Below, piece after piece: positions 8,918 to 15,736 of a stretch of 41,818 nt of DNA. Location of the stretch: positions 1-41,818 of the forward strand of contig JACZRI010000007.1 in assembly GCA_022574775.1 (NCBI GenBank), written 5' to 3'. The notes below the pieces were generated by a model. That model saw nothing but the letters and a program-made list of their open reading frames with translations. It was not told the origin of the DNA and did no database searches. Source of the DNA: Patescibacteria group bacterium. GTDB taxonomy: Bacteria > Patescibacteriota > Minisyncoccia > Minisyncoccales > RBG-13-36-15. How positions within the stretch are numbered: the stretch's first letter is position 1; each line of letters begins with the position of its first letter. The position numbers and the translations under genes are program-made.

Positions 8918-9979
8918 TTATGTAAAAATCTCCTTAAATATTTCAATAAATCGTTCAGTATCTTTTAACGTACCAATGCTAATCCTTATTGCTCCCTTGC
9001 CATCATGAGCGGATTTGAACCTTACTAAAACGCCTTTAGATTTTAAGCCGTCAATTATCTTTTGAGGGTTTTGTATCCTCAAGAGTAAAAAATTAGCTGC
9101 GCTTGGATAAAAGAAAATATTCTTTTCTGTTAAAAACTCTTCTAATTTTGGCTTGGATTTTTCCATCACCTCTTTAGTATAATCTTTCATATATTTTAAA
9201 TTCTCCAAAGCCGCCAGAACAGCAGTCTTGGCAAACATATTCACATCATAAGGACCTCTGATCTTTAATAATTCTTGCACATTAGCCTCTTGGGTAATAA
9301 CATAACCTGCCCGCGTTGAAACCAAACCGAAAGCTTTGGAAAAAGTTCTTACAATAAAAAGATTGTCAAAATCTGAAACAATATCTTTAGCTGTAATTCC
9401 TGAAAATTCAAAATACGCTTCATCATGTAAAACCGCTATTTTTTTCTCTTTAGCCTGCTTTAAAATTTTTTCAACATCATCAATTAGTATTGAACTCCCG
9501 AGAGGATTATTAGGGTTGCAAAGAATAATCAGCTTCACCCCATTAGAAAGCAATTCAAGGGTTTCTTCTAAAGGGAAAGATCCATCCTGTCTGTAAGCAG
9601 GCTCTAAAACTTCAGCTCCCTGCACTTTTACCGATTGATAATGCATGGCAAAACCCGGGAACGGTATAATAACTTTATCTCCTTCATCAAAACAAGCTCT
9701 GCATATAATATCAATTCCTTGATCCCCTCCATTGGTAGCCATCACTTGAGAGCTTAAAACTCCAGCATATTTTGCAATCTTTACTTCTAAATCTCCATAC
9801 TCTGGATAGACTTGCAGTTTTCCAGAGTCAATAAATTTTTTTAATGCCTCCTTCACTTTCTGGCTGGGGCCTATCGTCCTCTCGTTAAAATCCAATAATA
9901 AATAATCTCTTGATGCTCTTCCTTCTAAAGGAGGCTCATAAGGATTCATTTTTTTAATATTTTCTCGAAAGTTTGCCAT
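8918..9979 (-). CDS. hisC: Histidinol-phosphate aminotransferase
   Basis: Fold-type I aminotransferase; LIILCNPNNPLGSS, HDEAYFEFSG, VRTFSKAFGLVSTRAGYVI; next to hisB. Confidence 0.9.
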   Translation of the reverse strand: MANFRENIKKMNPYEPPLEGRASRDYLLLDFNERTIGPSQKVKEALKKFIDSGKLQVYPEYGDLEVKIAKYAGVLSSQVMATNGGDQGIDIICRACFDEGDKVIIPFPGFAMHYQSVKVQGAEVLEPAYRQDGSFPLEETLELLSNGVKLIILCNPNNPLGSSILIDDVEKILKQAKEKKIAVLHDEAYFEFSGITAKDIVSDFDNLFIVRTFSKAFGLVSTRAGYVITQEANVQELLKIRGPYDVNMFAKTAVLAALENLKYMKDYTKEVMEKSKPKLEEFLTEKNIFFYPSAANFLLLRIQNPQKIIDGLKSKGVLVRFKSAHDGKGAIRISIGTLKDTERFIEIFKEIFT

Positions 9980-9982
9980 TTT

Positions 9983-10573
9983 TTAGATGATTCCTTTTGT
10001 TGTGGGAAGGTCTTGTAAGATTCTTTTGTCTTTGGAACAGGCCATTTTCATTGCCTTGCCGAAAGCTTTAAACATTGCTTCTGATTTGTGGTGATCATTT
10101 TCTCCGTAAAGAAGCCTGATATGGATTGTCGCCTCCAAAGCTCTTGCGAAACCCCAGAAAAATTCTTTTATAACATCCGATTCCAAATCTCCAATTTTCT
10201 CTTTGGAAAATTTTGCGTCAAAATTCACCAATGCCCTGCCTGAAATATCAACTGCCACGATAGCTAAAGCTTCATCCATGGGAAAGGCGAAAAAACCTGA
10301 TCGATTGATCCCTTTTTTATTTCCTAAAGCTTTTCCAAAAGCCTCCCCTAGTGAAATTCCGATATCCTCAACCGTATGATGCTGATCAATCTCAAGATCC
10401 CCCTTTGCTTTAATTTTTAAATCAAAAAGTCCATGCTTTGAAAAACTGGATAAAAGGTGATTGAAAAAAGGAATGGAAATTGAAATTTGATTCTTTCCTT
10501 TCCCATCCACATTCAAATCTACTTTAATATTTGTTTCTTTTGTTTTTCTATGATGAGAGATTTTTCTTTTCAT
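9983..10573 (-). CDS. hisB: Imidazoleglycerol-phosphate dehydratase
   Basis: FFNHLLSSFSKHGLFDL, DQHHTVEDIGISLGEA, NDHHKSEAMFKAFGKA motifs. Confidence 0.96.
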   Translation of the reverse strand: MKRKISHHRKTKETNIKVDLNVDGKGKNQISISIPFFNHLLSSFSKHGLFDLKIKAKGDLEIDQHHTVEDIGISLGEAFGKALGNKKGINRSGFFAFPMDEALAIVAVDISGRALVNFDAKFSKEKIGDLESDVIKEFFWGFARALEATIHIRLLYGENDHHKSEAMFKAFGKAMKMACSKDKRILQDLPTTKGII

Positions 10574-10601
10574 ATTTTGAGTATAACGCTTTTTGCGAAA
10601 G

Positions 10602-10632
10602 AAAAAAAGCGTCCTTAGTGGGATTGGACGCT
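10602..10632 (-). terminator. Intrinsic terminator of ORF 10653-10943
   Basis: Minus strand AGCGTCC-AATCCCACTAA-GGACGCT followed by T7. Confidence 0.8.
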
Positions 10633-10652
10633 GTTAATTTGAGATCTTTGCC

Positions 10653-10943
10653 TTAATCTCCTTCCAGCAGAACTCTTATTCTGAGTTCTGTAGCTTCTGG
10701 CCAAATCTCTTGAGGTACTTCGAGCCAATGGATCGTATGACGTTCACAACTACATACTTCAAAATGTGAAGCTTCGGCTATTTCGCTATTATAGGCTTCT
10801 TTACTATATTCCTCAGGAAAACAAGATGGAAATTCTCCTCGCTGACTCTCACTTAAGATTACCTCTTCTCCGAAATCTCCATTTCTAAGTATTTCGATTC
10901 GCCTATAGTCATAAACAATGTTCCCTAGTTGTACTGGAGCCAT
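10653..10943 (-). CDS. Hypothetical small protein with strong SD
   Basis: 96 aa; AAGGAGGTG upstream of ATG; own promoter and terminator. Confidence 0.7.
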   Translation of the reverse strand: MAPVQLGNIVYDYRRIEILRNGDFGEEVILSESQRGEFPSCFPEEYSKEAYNSEIAEASHFEVCSCERHTIHWLEVPQEIWPEATELRIRVLLEGD

Positions 10944-10992
10944 CGAACACCTCCTTGTTCATTCCATTTTATTTGTTCAAGGTTCTATTATT

Positions 10993-11020
10993 ATTCTACA
11001 AAACCTCTGTTATTTGTCAA
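10993..11020 (-). promoter_or_regulatory. Predicted promoter of ORF 10653-10943
   Basis: TTGACA - 16 nt - TAGAAT, overlapping the def stop codon. Confidence 0.55.
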
Positions 11021-11499
11021 GTACTCAATCCCTTTAGCTGTTTCCTAATCTTAAATCTCTCAAAAAAGCTTATTCTGTCAATGATCAACCTTCCTTCAAT
11101 ATGGTCTATTTCATGCTGAAAAATTTGCGCTTGGAGGTTTTTGGCCTCAATCTGTAAAACTTTACCATCAACATCTAAGGCATCAACTAAAATTTCTTTA
11201 GATCTCTTGATAGACAGTGGAATCCCGGGCAGACTTAAACATCCTTCTTCTAAAACTTTTGCTTCACTGCTCTTTTTTAAAATCTTAGGGTTTATAAAAG
11301 CCTCCGGTCCTTTTTCAGTCAAAACAACAATTATTTTCTTTCCTATCCCAACTTGATTAGCAGCTAGACCAACTCCTTCAGCCTCAATTATTTTCTTTTT
11401 CATATTTTCAATAAGTTTTAAAACATCATCATCAATCTCTTTAACTTCTCGGCACTCTTTTCTCAAAATTGGCTCTGGATATTTTTTAATCTCAAGCAT
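11017..11499 (-). CDS. def: Peptide deformylase
   Basis: GVGLAANQVGIGK, EEGCLSLPG, FQHEIDHIEGRLIIDR motifs; start trimmed to MLEIKKYPEPIL because the longer ORF runs into tRNA-Trp. Confidence 0.96.
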   Translation of the reverse strand: MLEIKKYPEPILRKECREVKEIDDDVLKLIENMKKKIIEAEGVGLAANQVGIGKKIIVVLTEKGPEAFINPKILKKSSEAKVLEEGCLSLPGIPLSIKRSKEILVDALDVDGKVLQIEAKNLQAQIFQHEIDHIEGRLIIDRISFFERFKIRKQLKGLST

Positions 11500-11531
11500 A
11501 AAAAAATAAAAATAGCTTGTCTTCCGAAATA

Positions 11532-11605
11532 TGGCAGGGGTGGAGAGAATCGAACTCCCACCGATGGTTTTGGAGACCATCATTCTACCATTAAACTACA
11601 CCCCC
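11532..11605 (-). tRNA. tRNA-Trp (anticodon CCA), CCA end encoded
   Basis: GGGGGTGTAGTTTAATGGTAGAATGATGGTCTCCAAAACCATCGGTGGGAGTTCGATTCTCTCCACCCCTGCCA folds as a cloverleaf. Confidence 0.95.
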
Positions 11606-11610
11606 AAGAT

Positions 11611-11658
11611 ATAAGGACGGTTTTGGATACTGCTATTTTACCGTTAAACTAAACCCCC
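11611..11658 (-). pseudogene. Truncated tRNA-Trp copy (5' half only)
   Basis: GGGGGTTTAGTTTAACGGTAAAATAGCAGTATCCAAAACCGTC resembles the 5' 43 nt of the adjacent tRNA-Trp, then diverges; no T-arm or 3' acceptor strand. Confidence 0.75.
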
Positions 11659-11662
11659 ATAT

Positions 11663-11824
11663 TTATTTCTTCCCCTCCTTATGTAAGGTATGTTTACGGC
11701 ACCAGCGACAGAATTTTTTCAATTCTAACTTCTTCTCACCTAACAATTGTTTTGACTTGTGAGTATAATAATTGATTTTTTTGCATTCCTGGCACTGAAG
11801 TTTGACAAAAGGTTTTTTAGCCAT
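11663..11824 (-). CDS. rpmG: Ribosomal protein bL33
   Basis: MAKKPFVKLQCQECKKINYYTHKSKQLLGEKKLELKKFCRWCRKHTLHKEGKK, C4 zinc-binding L33. Confidence 0.93.
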   Translation of the reverse strand: MAKKPFVKLQCQECKKINYYTHKSKQLLGEKKLELKKFCRWCRKHTLHKEGKK

Positions 11825-11898
11825 GGAGCCGAGGATGGGAATCGAACCCATGCTCTCTTTCTTACCAAGAAAGTGTTTTACCACTAAACTACCCCGGC
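11824..11898 (-). tRNA. tRNA-Thr (anticodon GGT), CCA end encoded
   Basis: GCCGGGGTAGTTTAGTGGTAAAACACTTTCTTGGTAAGAAAGAGAGCATGGGTTCGATTCCCATCCTCGGCTCCA folds as a cloverleaf. Confidence 0.95.
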
Positions 11899-11904
11899 AA
11901 ATAG

Positions 11905-11989
11905 TGGGTGCGGTCGGAGTCGAACCGACGGGGCCCTTATGGACAACTGTTTTACAGACAGATCCCACCCCCTATGGGACTACGCACCC
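11905..11989 (-). tRNA. tRNA-Tyr (anticodon GTA), long variable arm, no encoded CCA
   Basis: GGGTGCG...CTGTAAA anticodon loop...GGTTCGACTCCGACCGCACCCA; followed by CTA. Confidence 0.93.
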
Positions 11990-12055
11990 CCATTTTCCTT
12001 CCTATTTTATCATAAATGAATTATTTTTTCCACCTTTGCTAAATACTACATAGTT

Positions 12056-12778
12056 TTAACTGCGGCTGGCAATAATTTTCTTGTGTTTCCTTCTCCATTC
12101 TTCAATCTTTTTATGATCCCCTGATAATAAAACTTTTGGCACTCTCCACTTTACCCTTTTTTTAGGACTAAAAATCTCTGGTCTTGTGTACTGCTGGAAC
12201 TCAATAAATCCCTTTTCTTTTGAAATCCTTTCTTTCAACAAACTTGGCTTTCCTAAAACTCCAGGAATTAATCTTGCCACCGCCTCCACAATAATCATAG
12301 CTGGCAACTCACCTCCCATTAATACATAGTCACCAATTGATAATTCAACATCGGCAATATGCTTTGCTACCCTTTCATCAACCCCTTCATACCTTCCGCA
12401 TATGAAAATAAGCTGATCCAGCTGCGAGAACTGATAAGCCATTCTCTGGTTAAATTTCTTCCCTCTTGGAGTGAAAAGGATCACTTTCGTTTTTTTGCCT
12501 GCTCCGTACCGAGCTTGCCCTTGTATTTTGTTTTTGGATTTTTGTCTTTCTTTTTTTAAAAACTGAACCGTCTTATAAATAGGTTCAACTTTTAACACCA
12601 TCCCAATTCCTCCACCATAGGGTTTATCATCAACTGTTTTATGAGAATCTTCAGTCCAATCTCTCAAATTATGAATATTAATCTTAATTAAACCATTTTT
12701 CAAAGCTCTTTTAATGATTGATTCTTTGAAATAAGAATAAAAAATATCAGGAAAAATTGTAATGATGTTGAATGTCAT
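12056..12778 (-). CDS. trmD: tRNA (guanine-N1)-methyltransferase TrmD
   Basis: [68 protein letters not shown]. Confidence 0.97.
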   Translation of the reverse strand: MTFNIITIFPDIFYSYFKESIIKRALKNGLIKINIHNLRDWTEDSHKTVDDKPYGGGIGMVLKVEPIYKTVQFLKKERQKSKNKIQGQARYGAGKKTKVILFTPRGKKFNQRMAYQFSQLDQLIFICGRYEGVDERVAKHIADVELSIGDYVLMGGELPAMIIVEAVARLIPGVLGKPSLLKERISKEKGFIEFQQYTRPEIFSPKKRVKWRVPKVLLSGDHKKIEEWRRKHKKIIASRS

Positions 12779-12855
12779 AGAAACAAACGAAAACCGCACT
12801 ACCAATTTAATGATAGCACGGCTCTCCTTTTTCTGTAAAACTTTAAAGTTGAATT

Positions 12856-13182
12856 TTACAGTTTTAGTTCTTCCAGCTCTTCCCCTCCGGTAGAAGCTGT
12901 TTTATTTTCTCGAGTAGGTCTGGTTGATCCATCTGGTTCCTCAATCTTTAAGTTGACCCGGGCATTGTTTTTCAAACCAACAATCCTGACTAAGGATCTA
13001 ATTGCTTTTGCGGTAGAACCTTCTCTACCAATAATCTGACCCATGTCTTCAGGGTTTACTTTCAAAGAAAGCAAAACTCCCATTTCGTCAACTTTTCTGT
13101 CAACCTTGACGTCTTCTGGATTATCAACCAAGCCTTTAATAAGAAACTCAAGGAATTCCTGATCAGAATTTGTTTTTGCCAT
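12856..13182 (-). CDS. khpA: KH-domain RNA-binding protein (KhpA/YlqC-like)
   Basis: [57 protein letters not shown] (GxxG loop). Confidence 0.92.
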   Translation of the reverse strand: MAKTNSDQEFLEFLIKGLVDNPEDVKVDRKVDEMGVLLSLKVNPEDMGQIIGREGSTAKAIRSLVRIVGLKNNARVNLKIEEPDGSTRPTRENKTASTGGEELEELKL

Positions 13183-13225
13183 AATTCTTACTTGATTTAC
13201 CGATTTAACTTGATTTAATCATTTC

Positions 13226-13320
13226 TAGTAGCTGCGACCTTTCAAGCGATTCTCTCATCCAACAATACGTGAGAATCCGACTCTCTCGACGAATACGCCG
13301 ATAAAGCGTGAAAGCTACTA
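13226..13320 (-). promoter_or_regulatory. Structured 5' leader / candidate cis-RNA upstream of khpA-like gene
   Basis: Closing stem TAGTAGCT/AGCTACTA with inner hairpins CGGCG/CGTCG and GATTCTC/GAGAATC; predicted TSS coincides with the stem base. Confidence 0.6.
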
Positions 13321-13327
13321 TTCTATT

Positions 13328-13355
13328 ATTTTATTAATTTCTCTGTATTTGTCAA
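13328..13355 (-). promoter_or_regulatory. Predicted promoter of khpA-trmD unit
   Basis: TTGACA - 16 nt - TAAAAT on minus strand. Confidence 0.6.
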
Positions 13356-13367
13356 CCCCTTTAAGAC

Positions 13368-13460
13368 CAGAGGCGCTCCCGCAATAGGATAGGAGAGAGA
13401 TTCTCGTCCCGAGATCGCCATATGGCGAACTCGGGATTACCTATTACGAAAGCACCTCTG
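13368..13460 (-). ncRNA. Strongly foldable ~93-nt element of unknown function; strand assumed from the operon
   Basis: Nested stems: CAGAGGCGCT/AGCACCTCTG, CGCAATAGG/CCTATTACG, TCCCGAG/CTCGGGA, GCC/GGC; no ORF. Confidence 0.5.
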
Positions 13461-13482
13461 ACCTCACTAAAAATATTGTTAT

Positions 13483-13518
13483 GGAGAGGAAGACATCAGA
13501 CCTGATGTCTTCCTCTCC
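13483..13518 (-). terminator. 17-bp perfect hairpin, putative 3' boundary of the ORFan operon
   Basis: GGAGAGGAAGACATCAG-AC-CTGATGTCTTCCTCTCC; a T5 follows some nt downstream on minus. Confidence 0.5.
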
Positions 13519-13539
13519 TTGCTTGGCGGAACAGAGATG

Positions 13540-13785
13540 TTATTTGAGACCGCTGAATCGCCGTCCAACAAGCTGTTCAGCCTCTGCTTCAGAGTGACCG
13601 ACAGCCATCGCGAGGTTCTTTAAACATTTCTTTTCATGCTCGCGAAGCTCTGGACCAGATAGACTGCTGATGTCCACTCCATCAAGATCCACAGCCTGCT
13701 TAACGATCTCACCAGCCTCTTCTGCCGACTGACCACTTTCTACGGCTAAATCAAGAAGCAAGTGAGCTAAAACTTTTCTGTTCAT
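13540..13785 (-). CDS. Hypothetical small protein (81 aa)
   Basis: MNRKVLAHLLLDLAVESGQSAEEAGEIV...; AAAGGAGG SD 8-9 nt upstream of ATG at 13785 supports this start over 13968. Confidence 0.7.
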   Translation of the reverse strand: MNRKVLAHLLLDLAVESGQSAEEAGEIVKQAVDLDGVDISSLSGPELREHEKKCLKNLAMAVGHSEAEAEQLVGRRFSGLK

Positions 13786-13909
13786 GTGTGCACCTCCTTT
13801 CATCAATACTCCCGCCGAAGCTCCTCTCAAATGTTTTAAGAAAAATTTCGGAGGGACTAATAATTGACGAGGACAGTTCTCGTCAAGTTGATCTAAAATA
13901 TGGGTTGGA

Positions 13910-13982
13910 GGAGGAGGCTCACGGGTTAAACCCAGAGGTTGTTCGCTCTGACGAGCGAGCGACTTCATTATGAGCCTCCTCC
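13910..13982. repeat. Compound palindrome: 12-bp outer arms with two inner hairpins
   Basis: GGAGGAGGCTCA...TGAGCCTCCTCC enclosing GGGTTAAACCC and TCGCTCTGACGAGCGA. Confidence 0.8.
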
Positions 13983-13988
13983 TTGTGG

Positions 13989-14192
13989 TCAGCGCGGGTA
14001 CGCAGCTATCAAAGCGATTACTGCCAGTGCTATTACGGGAATTATCATCCGTCCCGCAACATTAAGGATCCACTGCGTCGTGATGTTTGAGGAACTCAAT
14101 CCCTCGAAGAAAAAAGCTCCTACAATCATCAACACAGCTGCTATCCCTATACCGGTAAACCCAACTGCAAGACGCTGAACGAATACTTTCAC
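13989..14192 (-). CDS. Hypothetical small membrane protein, two predicted TM helices
   Basis: GTG start at 14192 preceded by AAAGGAGG; hydrophobic GFTGIGIAAVLMIVGAFFF and MIIPVIALAVIALIAAY. Confidence 0.65.
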   Translation of the reverse strand: MKVFVQRLAVGFTGIGIAAVLMIVGAFFFEGLSSSNITTQWILNVAGRMIIPVIALAVIALIAAYPR

Positions 14193-14268
14193 CTTATTGC
14201 CTCCTTTCATCTGCTATCTTTCAATCTCTCAAATTCACGACACCATTGTCTCAAACTTGAAAGACTGA

Positions 14269-14387
14269 GGGAGCTTTCTGGAGAGTAACCTCTCAAGAAA
14301 GCTCCCTGCTGTTGCGCAGCTAAGAATATCGCATCTCGCGATTAGAGTCAGCCGCCTTGCGAGATGCCTCTTGGGCCGTACGCCCAA
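14269..14387. repeat. Cluster of four successive hairpins between two ORFan genes
   Basis: GGGAGCTTTCT/AGAAAGCTCCC; GCTG/CAGC; GCATCTCGC/GCGAGATGC; TTGGGC/GCCCAA. Confidence 0.75.
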
Positions 14388-14445
14388 AGTGAAGGCATCC
14401 ACTTTTATCCGGGCAGTAATACATAGCGCTTCCTTTCGCTCACTG

Positions 14446-14685
14446 TCATGCTTTTCTCAGATATTCTTCAGACACATTTGCCAGGACCGCATCTACTCTC
14501 TCTTCACAAGCAAGATCACGAAGAGCAAAGTAGCTAGAGAAAATGGATCTCTTTAGAAGCATTTTGCCAGCTTCGATGAGCTCGCCATCATACTCTTTTA
14601 ACAGTCTGACTAAACGCCTCAGCCTCACCAGATTAACCTCTTTTAGGATCTCTGGTTGGACTATTTGAGACATAACTAGTGCCAT
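14446..14685 (-). CDS. Hypothetical small protein (79 aa)
   Basis: MALVMSQIVQPEILKEVNLVRLRRLVRLLKEYDG...; AAAGGAGG immediately upstream. Confidence 0.65.
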   Translation of the reverse strand: MALVMSQIVQPEILKEVNLVRLRRLVRLLKEYDGELIEAGKMLLKRSIFSSYFALRDLACEERVDAVLANVSEEYLRKA

Positions 14686-14760
14686 CTCGAGCCTCCTTTC
14701 TGAACTATTCCCCCCGAAGCTTCTCTTCTTACGAGGCTCAGCCTCGTAAGATCGTTACTA

Positions 14761-15114
14761 TCAGCTTCCTATCTCCTCACAGAGGATATCGGAAGCCAAC
14801 TCCAGAAAACTGGATATGAGCACGGCGATCTCAGGGTCACCGAAACTCTCAATGCCTACTCTTAGTTTCTCTATCGTTTCCTTCTCTATGCACACCAACT
14901 CTTGAGGTATTTGGGAGAAAAATGCTGAAGTCTTCAGCTCCAAACAACCTTCCTCCTTTCGGCACCCAGGGTCTTCCGACTCCATAACCGGAAGCTTTAG
15001 TCCTCCCGGGAACTGGATCTCCTTGATAGGAACAGGTTGATCTGTTCCTCCGCATGCTGAAATCAGCAGTAGGACAAAAATCACCCCGAACGCTACCAGT
15101 ACAAACCTTTGCAT
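14761..15114 (-). CDS. Small putative lipoprotein (117 aa)
   Basis: MQRFVLVAFGVIFVLLLISACGG has a lipobox; GGAGAT SD. Confidence 0.7.
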   Translation of the reverse strand: MQRFVLVAFGVIFVLLLISACGGTDQPVPIKEIQFPGGLKLPVMESEDPGCRKEEGCLELKTSAFFSQIPQELVCIEKETIEKLRVGIESFGDPEIAVLISSFLELASDILCEEIGS

Positions 15115-15468
15115 TTCCAGATCTCCTTTCTATACTACTCCCACCGAAGCTTCTCTCAAATGTTTTAAGAGAAATTTCGGAAGGATTAGTCGTTTCTATC
15201 CCCGCCGAAATTTCTTTCAGAAACTTAGGCGGGCAAGCCTTATTAAATTCTCAAAGTTCTGGCCTGTCCTTTTATGAAAAATGGACTCTCAAAAGAGAGC
15301 CCACTTTTCGATAGGTCTAGTCGCTATCGATAATGACTATTTTACCCAGTCCGTCGATGAAACGGATTAGGCACTCTCTCTCCCTTTGCCCTCCGAAGCT
15401 TTACGCGTAGGAGGGTTTATTTTTTTACTATGTTTTTAAAGAATACTACTTTATTCTCTTACATCTGT

Positions 15469-15496
15469 ATTATAGCATACCCTCAGAACTTGTCAA
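15469..15496 (-). promoter_or_regulatory. Promoter P1 of ORFan operon
   Basis: TTGACA - 16 nt - TATAAT with extended -10 TGC. Confidence 0.75.
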
Positions 15497-15555
15497 GTCT
15501 TTTTGGGTTATTTTCTTTTATTTCTCCAAAATCCCCTTATCCCCTTCATGTCTAT

Positions 15556-15583
15556 ATTATAGCATATACAAATAATTTGTCAA
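15556..15583 (-). promoter_or_regulatory. Promoter P2 of ORFan operon
   Basis: TTGACA - 16 nt - TATAAT with extended -10 TGC. Confidence 0.75.
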
Positions 15584-15610
15584 GCCTTAAGAGCTATTTT
15601 CTACGCTATT

Positions 15611-15633
15611 AAATAAAAAGGCCCATAAGGACC
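15611..15633 (-). terminator. Intrinsic terminator of rpsP unit
   Basis: GGTCC-TTAT-GGGCC followed by TTTTTATTT on minus. Confidence 0.7.
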
Positions 15634-15736
15634 GTAGATTGGAAAGGATGAGTTGGAGCCCTGGAAGTATGGTCGTACCAAAACACTTTACCTCCCCCGG
15701 TTAATTTTGCCAACCCATTCTCATGAAAAAGAATTA

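Noticed and set aside
11663-11968. 101-aa ORF extending through tRNA-Thr and tRNA-Tyr
   Set aside because: The upstream part is tRNA sequence in translation. bL33 starts at 11824.
13540-13968. 142-aa version of the ORFan protein starting at 13968
   Set aside because: The extension runs through a perfect palindrome region. The ATG at 13785 has a strong SD.
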